A stretch of DNA of 64,000 nt from Miscanthus floridulus (Eukaryota; Streptophyta; Magnoliopsida; Poales; Poaceae), in assembly GCF_019320115.1 (NCBI RefSeq), contig NC_089591.1:57598078-57662077 (forward strand), read 5' to 3'. Below the pieces are notes generated by a model. That model was not told the DNA's origin. It made no database searches and saw only the letters and a list, made by a program, of their open reading frames with translations. Of the stretch, positions 56,728 through 64,000 are shown in pieces (the first letter of the stretch is position 1; each line of letters opens with the position of its first letter). The position numbers and the translations under genes were made by a program.

Positions 56728-59700
56728 ATGGCCATCAACTTCGACGTCCCCGCGGTTCGCTCCACTTCCATTACCTTTTACTTTGATCTTTTTGCAAATT
56801 TATTCAGTTGGTGATTTTTCCTTTCTTCTGTCTTCTGGATTCCATAACCTTAGGAACTGCGCAACAAATTAATTATCCCAACCGATCAGCCACACGTCCA
56901 ATGCCTTGGACCAATGGGCAACCCAGATCCAACCGATCTGATCAACGCAGAGGTTAACAGAATCCCCTTTAGAGCCCAAAATTTCTCTCTGAACTTGTGG
57001 AAAGACACATTCCGATCTTGGCCCAAAACCACCAAAGGGTGGAAAGATTGGTATTTGAGGGTTAATAGATCGATGCAAGTATACTGGGCAGAACGAAAGT
57101 TAGACCAATGTATCAGGCTCTCTATTGCCGATATGCAGAAAAATGAATCAATGATAATTGCAGCTGCTTATTTCTGGTCAGATACGACCAATACTTTTAT
57201 GTTTGGACATGGCCCAGCTACCCCTACCCTTGCCGATGTCCACATGCTTACTGGCTTGGACATCTCAACTGCCGATGAAGGCTCCATCTATGGTAGAAAG
57301 CCTGAATATAGAGTGAATACCCGTAACATCGGCGGTTGGACAGGATATATTCAAGAATACCAGAAAACCGGGACACCTAGCCAGAGGGAACATGCCACAT
57401 TCCTGAATATGTGGTTAGAAAAATTTATCTTCTGTGGTCGATCAGTAGGACCAACCAACGCCTTCCTCCCTGCAGCTGAACTTCTGGCTAATGGCGTAAG
57501 GTTTCCTCTTGGCCGATACCTTCTGAGCTCCACTTATCATCTTCTTCACCAAGTGTCTCAGAAACTTCTACTTGGCGAACCCATCGGCAACCTGGGAGGC
57601 CTGTGGTGGTTCATCAACATGTGGCTGAATGCCCATATGCACAAACATTTGCAATGGGACTTTTTTGCTCAACAATTCCCACGAGAAATTGCTGAAGATT
57701 ATGTGCTCGGGGATGATGAATCGGCAACACGCTCACCCCTCAATTTTGGTGAAGCCATAATTGTCCTTCCTGGAACAGAAGCCAACGAAGACCAAATCGG
57801 CAGATTCTTTCAAAGCTTCTATAATGGCCTTTCTCGTGATCATAGGGCCTGGGTGCCTTATATCGACGAAGAAAACAGATTCCCCCTTCTTTTCAACTTT
57901 GCCGATGACACACTGAATCAAGATAATGAGCTCATGATGGCTATCATCACTCCCAGGGCAATTCCAGTAAACACATTCGGCAGCGGGAAAAACACCAACA
58001 TTACATATGAATTTTACAACCCATCGGCAGTATCCCGCCAATTGGCTTTTGGGCAACTGCCAATCAAACTCTGCTTTGCCGATGTGATCAAACCCAGGGA
58101 AACAATCACCTGCGGAACAGACTGGAACAAGGTAGTACAACTTTCTCCTGATGCCGATACCACAGATGTTGATATATCCACCTGGACACCAATATCTTTC
58201 ATCACCGAGTCATACAAGCAATGGTGGCGAGAGTGGAAAGAGCAACTGTTCGCGACTTCTGCTCACACATATCGGCACATGATCGATTCTGAATATGCCA
58301 TCCCTGACGACGCGGTAAGTTTCCTTGAACTCCCTTCTGCTTTTTCTTTCATTTATCAGTAACTGATTCCCTTGTAACAGGTTAACAACCCAGCACCATC
58401 GGTGAGCAAAAGTGGGAAACCCTTCAACCTCTGGCCTGTTTCCCCAACATCGCCGATCGGCTACAACGCTCCCACCTTAGCCGCTTTGACCCACCAGAAG
58501 ATTCGTACTAAGACCATCACTTCTAAGTCCAAATTGGCTACATCCAGGGCTACCCCATCGGCCGCTGCTACAACCTTGGTCAAAGCCTTTAAGGTAACAA
58601 CCTTGTTTATTTTCACTTATGCCGATCACAAACTATATTAACTTTAATCATCAGGGGGTAAGAGCTGCTACGGGATCGTCATCGGCAATTCCGCCGATAT
58701 CAAGCACCACTCCTTCAGAGGTAGCTTCTTGACTTTACATTTTATCTGTTAAATATCATATCTTACACTTGTTTTGCAGCAACAATTGGGTACATCGGCA
58801 AACGTACCAGATGCCCAAGCTTCACAACCAACAAGTGTCGATGCCCCCCAGCCAATCGTTGCCGATGTCCAAGCAAAGCGCAAAGCTTCAACAGATACTA
58901 AAGCACAGCCAAAACGACAAAGGTCTATGCCGATCCCTACATCTGCCCCAATGTCATCGGTCATCATACCTCAAAAGCCCACCATCGATGAAGTCACAGA
59001 GGATATCCCATCGGCAAGCTCAGCCGATCCACACGACATACTCCAGGTTGCTTCCTCCAGTCAAGCACAGGAAATTGCCTTGAAACAGGTAAACCGATCA
59101 ACCTATCTGATTTTACAATACTCATATTTACCCCTGATTGATCTCCTTGTCTCTCTCTCAGGAACAAGATTCCCCGAACAGCCTATTTTCCTTTGCTATT
59201 GACATTTCTGACGACGATGGAGAGGAAACAAGTTCTTCCCTTGCACTGGGAACAATATCGGCAGAGACTAAATCCAAGTTGGAAACCCTCCTGAACTTGC
59301 TACAGCAAGGTACCGCCCAACTGGTAGATGACTCGGACCCCGCAAAGGCAATTTTCAAAACAATTCGTGGCCAGGTCCCTGCCGATGTTGAAGAAATACT
59401 CTTCCCAGCAGCTCACTTAGAAAGCCGTCAACTGCAATATCAACGGGCTGCTCAGCGCATTGCCGATAGAGCAGCTCAAGCTCAACTTAAAGAAGAGATG
59501 CTACAACTGAAACAAATCGCTGATGAGAAGCACAAGGGCATCGTCAACTTGCAGACTTCGGGTGCTGCACTTAAGCAGAAAATCTTGGATCTATCGGCAA
59601 GGAAGGCAGCTCTATTGGCCGAATTGAAAGAAATCGATGCAGCCTTAACTCATGCTCAACAAGAAGAAAGCCAGCTACCCAATGCCGTCAAAGCCCTTCA

Positions 59701-59857
59701 GCAAGAAAGAGATATCCAAGCTCACAAAGCTTTAGCCATGAAGAAGAAACTCAAGCCTGTGGAGGGTGCTGCCGATGACGATATCAAAGAAATGGAAGAA
59801 GCCGACCAGATTCGCCTGCGTGCGATATTAGCTATCCAATCCTTGCTGAACGTGTAA
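56728..59857 (+). CDS. Plant-mobile-domain (PMD-like) protein, antisense gene of Gypsy 2, intact
   Basis: Six exons join in frame: 56728-56754, 56854-58314, 58381-58593, 58655-58720, 58780-59088, 59162-59857. Total 2772 nt (923 aa), all introns GT...AG, no internal stop. Exon 2 encodes the plant mobile domain (aminotransferase-like family): MIIAAAYFWSDTTNTFMFGH, TPTLADVHMLTGLDI, PLGRYLLSSTYHLLHQVSQK and GLWWFINMWLNAHM. Exons 3-5 are Ser/Pro/Ala-rich linker. Exon 6 ends in a coiled coil (QLKEEMLQLKQIADEKHKGI and following). PMD proteins include MAIL1/MAIN, host factors in TE silencing and genome stability, and the domain recurs in transposons (family knowledge). It ends 86 bp from the convergent pol stop. 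The start at 56728 is the first ATG after the TATA box; function in the element is unknown. Confidence 0.85.
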
Positions 59858-59942
59858 TCTTATTTATTGTATCGGCACTTTATGAGACATTGATACCCTT
59901 GCATAATTCTAGCCGATAGTACTGTTATCGGCACTTATACTT

Positions 59943-62267
59943 TTATGCATCTGTCCAGATACTAGGGTAATATTTCTTTAAATATTTTCCATTTAACGCT
60001 CTGGGAAACACAACCCCTTCGAGGGTTTCTAAAATATATGCATTACCAGGAATAGACTGATTTATCCGATATGGACCTTCCCAATTAGGAGACCACTTTC
60101 CAAACTTTGAACTTTTAGTCCCAATCGGTAAAATCAATTTCCAGACCAGATCTCCATCGGCAAACTCTTTTATTTTCACCTTCTTGTCATACCATCTAGC
60201 TACTCTTTTCTTATTTTCTTCAATACTAACTAAAGCCCTTAACCGATGACCCGCCACATCTTCCAACTCATCTTTCATAAGAGTATTATACTCATCGGCT
60301 GTCAGCTGATTTTGAGAACGTATTCGTCTAGAGCCAACCTTAATTTCCCAAGGCAACACTGCATCGTGTCCATACACTAACTGATAAGGCGTTACTTTGG
60401 TTGCACCATGGCATGACATCCGATATGACCACAAGGCTTCGTTTAATACTGTATGCCACCTCCTAGGATTTTCTTCAATTTTGCGCTTAATGAGTTTGAT
60501 GATCCCTTTGTTAGAAGCCTCAGCTTGACCATTAGCTTGAGCATAATATGGAGAAGAATTTAAAATTTTAATTCCCATACCTACAGCAAACTCATCAAAT
60601 TCTCCCGATGTAAACATAGTACCCTGATCGGTAGTGATAGTCTGAGGAATACCAAATCGGTAAACAATATGCTCTTTCACAAAATCAATCATATTGACCG
60701 ATGTCACCTTTTTTAGAGGAATCCCCAAAGAATCCACCGTATTACAATGCTGAGTGACAAAATCAGCCATCACTTGCCCTTTAACCGCCTTAGTTGATTT
60801 GTAGCGTAGTTCAAATTCTGATAATGCTAAAATCCACTTGCCGATTCTACCACTTAATATCGGCATCGATAACATATACTTGACCACATCGTCTTTGCAT
60901 ATGACCATACACTCGGCAGATAACAAATAATGCCTTAATTTGACACAAGAAAAGTATAAGCACAGACACAATTTCTCGATAGCCGAATACCTCGTCTCAG
61001 CATCCACTAATCTCCTGCTCAAATAATAAACAACACGCTCCTTCCCTTCAAATTCTTGAATAAGAGCTGAACCGATAACTGTATCATCAGCTGACAAATA
61101 CAACCTGAAAGGCTTCCCATGTTGAGGTGGAACTAGCACTGGAGGATTTGATAAATATTTCTTAATTTCATCAAGGGCTAATTGCTGTTCAACTCCCCAT
61201 ACAAATTCCTGATCAGCTTTTAATTTAAGTAGTGGGCTGAAAGCCTTGATCTTACCCGACAGATTAGATATGAATCTTCTAATGAAATTAATCTTACCGA
61301 TCAAAGATTGCAATTCAGTCTTATTGGCAGGAGCAATCACCTTGTTAATTGCATCAATAGACTTCCTACTGATTTCAATGCCCCGTTGATGCACCATAAA
61401 ACCCAAGAATTGTCCTGCCGATACACCAAATGCACATTTATTAGGATTCATCTTCAATCCATGCCTCCTTGTGCACTCCAGTATCTTTCGCAGATCGGCT
61501 AAATGTGCTGTGATATCTCCAGACTTAATCACTACATCATCAATGTAGATCTCCACTAACGTGCCGATGTACTCATGAAAAATAAAGTTCATAGCCCTTT
61601 GATAAGTAGCACCGGCATTTTTCAAACCAAACGTCATGACTATCCACTCGAACAACCCCACATGTCCTGGACATCTGAAAGCAGTCTTGGGAATATCCTC
61701 CTCAGCCATGAATATTTGATTGTAACCTGCATTACCATCCATGAAGCTAATAATTTGATGTCCAGCCGCAGCATCAATCAACAAATCAGCAATCGGCATT
61801 GGATAGCCATCCATCGGTGTGGCTTTGTTGAGATTCCTGAAATCAATACAAACACGAAGTTTTCCATTTTTCTTATAAACAGGAACCACATTAGAGATCC
61901 ACTCTGCGTATCGACATTGCCGAATAAACTTTGCTTCAATTAATTTAGTTATTTCGGCCTTAATGTCAGGAAGTACATTAGGGTTACATCGGCGCGCTGG
62001 CTGCTGATGTGGCCGAAATCCAGATTTGATAGGTAACCGATGTTCAACTATCGATCGGTCTAATCCAGGCATCTCAGTATAATCCCAAGCAAAACAATCT
62101 TTATATTCTTTTAACAAATCTGTTACTCGCTGCTTACACTTGGATTTTAACTTAGCACTAATAAAAGTAGGTCTTGACCTATCACCATCACCGATATCTA
62201 TTTCTACTAAATCATCTGCCGATGTGAACCCTTGACCTAATTTTCCATCATCGGCAAACCTATCCAT
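59943..62267 (-). CDS. Gypsy 2 pol (RT-RNase H-integrase) with internal in-frame deletion
   Basis: 774 codons, starting at ATG 62267 which overlaps the upstream stop (TAATG). The reverse transcriptase is complete: KLRVCIDFRNLNKATPMDGY, FRCPGHVGLFEWIVMTFGLK and catalytic YIDDVVIKS. RNase H follows (FRLYLSADDTVIGSALIQEF to STKAVKGQVMADFVTQH). After QHCNTVDSLG the frame passes directly to IPLKKVTSVNMIDFVKEHIV, well inside the integrase core. The second RNase H, the integrase zinc-binding domain and the first catalytic Asp are therefore missing. The second Asp (TITTDQGTMF) and Glu (NGQAEASNK) remain, and the C-terminus (WEGPYRINQSIPGNAYILET) is intact. RT is probably competent; integrase cannot be. 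Confidence 0.9.
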   Translation of the reverse strand: MDRFADDGKLGQGFTSADDLVEIDIGDGDRSRPTFISAKLKSKCKQRVTDLLKEYKDCFAWDYTEMPGLDRSIVEHRLPIKSGFRPHQQPARRCNPNVLPDIKAEITKLIEAKFIRQCRYAEWISNVVPVYKKNGKLRVCIDFRNLNKATPMDGYPMPIADLLIDAAAGHQIISFMDGNAGYNQIFMAEEDIPKTAFRCPGHVGLFEWIVMTFGLKNAGATYQRAMNFIFHEYIGTLVEIYIDDVVIKSGDITAHLADLRKILECTRRHGLKMNPNKCAFGVSAGQFLGFMVHQRGIEISRKSIDAINKVIAPANKTELQSLIGKINFIRRFISNLSGKIKAFSPLLKLKADQEFVWGVEQQLALDEIKKYLSNPPVLVPPQHGKPFRLYLSADDTVIGSALIQEFEGKERVVYYLSRRLVDAETRYSAIEKLCLCLYFSCVKLRHYLLSAECMVICKDDVVKYMLSMPILSGRIGKWILALSEFELRYKSTKAVKGQVMADFVTQHCNTVDSLGIPLKKVTSVNMIDFVKEHIVYRFGIPQTITTDQGTMFTSGEFDEFAVGMGIKILNSSPYYAQANGQAEASNKGIIKLIKRKIEENPRRWHTVLNEALWSYRMSCHGATKVTPYQLVYGHDAVLPWEIKVGSRRIRSQNQLTADEYNTLMKDELEDVAGHRLRALVSIEENKKRVARWYDKKVKIKEFADGDLVWKLILPIGTKSSKFGKWSPNWEGPYRINQSIPGNAYILETLEGVVFPRALNGKYLKKYYPSIWTDA

Positions 62268-64000
62268 TAAAACTCCTCTTCAGAACCGACTGCTTGGATC
62301 GGTGGAATTTCATAATCAGCAACTCTAAGGAACTCTTTTTCCCAAGCTTCTCCTGATATGCATTTAGTTCGCTCATAAGTATCTGATTCTGCCGATGCGA
62401 TGATATAAGAAGAATCACCAGGGATGACCTCAATCTTATCCCCAATCCATTGTACGAGGCATTGATGCATTGTAGAAGGAACACAACAATTAGCATGAAT
62501 CCAATCCCTCCCTAGAAGCAGATTATATGCACCCTTGCCGTTGATAACAAAGAACGTCGTTGGCAAGGTTTTGCTGCCGATGGTCAATTCAACGCATACT
62601 GCCCCTTTAGCCAGTGACACATTGCCTTCAAAATCTTTCAACATCATATCGGTTTTGGTCAAGTCTTGATCTCCCTTACCAAGTTTCCGATACATCACGT
62701 AAGGCATAATATTAATCGCAGCCCCTCCATCAATAAGTACCTTAGATACAGGCTGCCCATCAACTCTGCCCTTCACAAATAAAGCCTTAAGATGCTGTCT
62801 CTCGTCATCGGTAGGTTTCTCAAAAACAGCCATCATTGGATCTAGCGTTAGCTGAGCTACTTGATCAGAGAAAACAACTTCTTCCTCATTATCAGATAGT
62901 GCCAGAAACTCCATCGGCAACATGAATACCATATTAACATCTGCCGATGGACCCTTATTTTTGTGTTTTACCTGCCACTGCTGATGACCAGGCCTTTCAT
63001 TGGAAGAATTTTCCTCCTGGTATAAATCCTCCTGACGCTCACGTTGCATCCTCCTTCTCTGCGTCTTTGTCAGACCCTCTGGGCACCATCGAGGAAACTT
63101 GGTTTTCCAAACCGGCTGATAACAAGTCCTAGTTAGTTCTACGCGACGTATATTAGGGTCCCTGTAGAATATCTCCTCATCGGGAACTCTTGCGTTTGCC
63201 ATTTCCTCAAGCTCCTCTTGATTCCTTGGAAAATATCCAGCGCGTTTACCAAGCCTCTCATGTACACTAAGTCTGCCCCCCAGCCGATCATGCACTGATG
63301 CTCTGCCTTTGATCGGCTCGTTGATAGACAAACCCTGATTACCACGTTGAAACCTCCTTTCTAAACGATTGACTCCGTAATAACCATTACACTCAGGGCA
63401 ATTTTCAACAGTTGGCAATTTAATACCTTCTTCCCAGCAATGGATGAAGAACGGACATCTCCAATGATCTTTATGTCGATTCCACTCTTCCTGACGTCTC
63501 ATTTCTTGCTGTTGCCGATATCGGTCATTACGTTGACGCCAACCCTCCTGCTGCCTTCGATGAGTAATCACAATGCCAGGTCGAGGAGGTTTTTTGGAAC
63601 TACTGCTTTCCCCTAGCAAACCCTTACTCTTTGCATCATCGGTAGTTATCCGATGTTGGGGGTCTACTGACGCGTTTTTCTCAGCAGCCTCTGACGTCAA
63701 TACCTTGGTCTTTCCTTTGGCATCCAACATATTTGCTGGAAAAGGGTGTTGATCAATTTTCATCGGCTTCTGGGTCTTGGAAGTACCAAACTTAATTCTT
63801 CCAGATTCAATAGCCGATTGTAACTGTTGCCTGAATACCTTGCACTCATTTGTACTGTGTGAAGTTGCATTGTGCCATTTGCAGTACAAAATCTTCTTCA
63901 ACTCTTCTGCCGATGGGATCACGTGGTTAGGTGACAGCTTAATTTGGCCCTCTTGAAGCAGAAGATCAAATATTTTATCGGCCTTGGTGATATCAAAGGT
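62267..64000 (-). CDS. Gypsy 2 gag-protease, 5'-partial at window end
   Basis: The frame is open from the window edge. It reads FDITKADKIFDLLLQEGQIK, then a CCHC-like finger (YCKWHNATSHSTNECKVF), a basic Arg/Gln-rich stretch (RRQQEGWRQRNDRYRQQQEM), CPECNGYYGVN, and the aspartic protease active site VLIDGGAAINIMPYVMYRKL. It ends EEEF with TAA, whose last base starts the ATG of the pol frame. Gag would form particles; the protease would process them. The gag core N-terminus lies beyond 64000. Confidence 0.88.
   Translation of the reverse strand, partial: TFDITKADKIFDLLLQEGQIKLSPNHVIPSAEELKKILYCKWHNATSHSTNECKVFRQQLQSAIESGRIKFGTSKTQKPMKIDQHPFPANMLDAKGKTKVLTSEAAEKNASVDPQHRITTDDAKSKGLLGESSSSKKPPRPGIVITHRRQQEGWRQRNDRYRQQQEMRRQEEWNRHKDHWRCPFFIHCWEEGIKLPTVENCPECNGYYGVNRLERRFQRGNQGLSINEPIKGRASVHDRLGGRLSVHERLGKRAGYFPRNQEELEEMANARVPDEEIFYRDPNIRRVELTRTCYQPVWKTKFPRWCPEGLTKTQRRRMQRERQEDLYQEENSSNERPGHQQWQVKHKNKGPSADVNMVFMLPMEFLALSDNEEEVVFSDQVAQLTLDPMMAVFEKPTDDERQHLKALFVKGRVDGQPVSKVLIDGGAAINIMPYVMYRKLGKGDQDLTKTDMMLKDFEGNVSLAKGAVCVELTIGSKTLPTTFFVINGKGAYNLLLGRDWIHANCCVPSTMHQCLVQWIGDKIEVIPGDSSYIIASAESDTYERTKCISGEAWEKEFLRVADYEIPPIQAVGSEEEF

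Larger units (their letters stand above)
55304..64000 (-). mobile_element. Gypsy LTR retrotransposon 2, incomplete at window end
   Basis: Minus-strand order: gag-protease (64000-62267), RT-RNase H-integrase (62267-59943), an antisense gene on the plus strand (56728-59857), then PPT and 3' LTR (55304-56126). The 5' LTR and gag N-terminus lie beyond 64000. All frames are open, unlike Gypsy 1, so the insertion is younger. Pol has an internal in-frame deletion. The hexamer GCCGAT/ATCGGC is strongly enriched throughout. Confidence 0.88.

Overview
The window is a transposon-rich stretch of a large plant nuclear genome. It is most likely from a panicoid grass of the sorghum/sugarcane/maize/Panicum group. 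The evidence is nested CACTA elements with grass-typical subterminal arrays (TTTGCCGAGTG, TTTACCGTGGCGGGC, CTGTAGGGGCGGCTGG), Tat-lineage Gypsy retrotransposons, grass MITEs and GC-rich coding exons. The species assignment is inference.

1-16.9 kb: a decayed LRR-receptor-kinase fragment (1-430) is followed by what looks like the only intact host gene. This is a minus-strand family-1 beta-glucosidase (GH1) of 12 exons (CDS 1695-12959). By my count the exons join to 1533 nt, i.e. 510 codons plus stop, with every splice junction in phase. Introns 1 and 2 are swollen to about 4.8 and 3.9 kb. Intron 1 holds a 1.2-kb CACTA element and a 2.6-kb element with long terminal inverted repeats that carries exons of a golgin-like gene. 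Intron 2 holds an AT-rich foldback element with a near-perfect 1-kb hairpin nested inside, plus a MITE. The sequence upstream of the gene is a tandem duplication; one copy has a 375-bp MITE and the other keeps the empty site.

16.9-24.8 kb: a second non-autonomous CACTA (16872-18371), a probable solo LTR or LTR-like block of about 4 kb (18439-22430), and a truncated third CACTA with a nested MITE (22430-24450).

24.8-49.7 kb: a large autonomous-type CACTA (24821-49712) with decayed genes for a TNPD-type transposase, a TNPA-like protein and a captured Ulp1-type cysteine protease. A degenerate Tat-lineage Gypsy element (25384-40843) sits in its 5' leader. That Gypsy element has gag-PR-RT-RH-aRNH-IN on the plus strand, an antisense gene downstream of pol, tandem repeats and a truncated 3' LTR.

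49.7-55.3 kb: a foldback MITE, a GH17/X8 glucanase fragment, a LINE-like repeat, and a complete hAT element (51626-54992) with 8-bp target-site duplications inserted in that repeat.

55.3-64.0 kb: a younger minus-strand Gypsy element (3' LTR 55304-56126, running off the window end). Its gag-PR and RT-IN frames are open, but pol has an in-frame internal deletion. Between pol and the 3' LTR lies an intact six-exon antisense gene (56728-59857, 923 aa) for a plant-mobile-domain protein. The whole element is saturated with the hexamer GCCGAT/ATCGGC, which is the most unusual sequence-level signal in the window.
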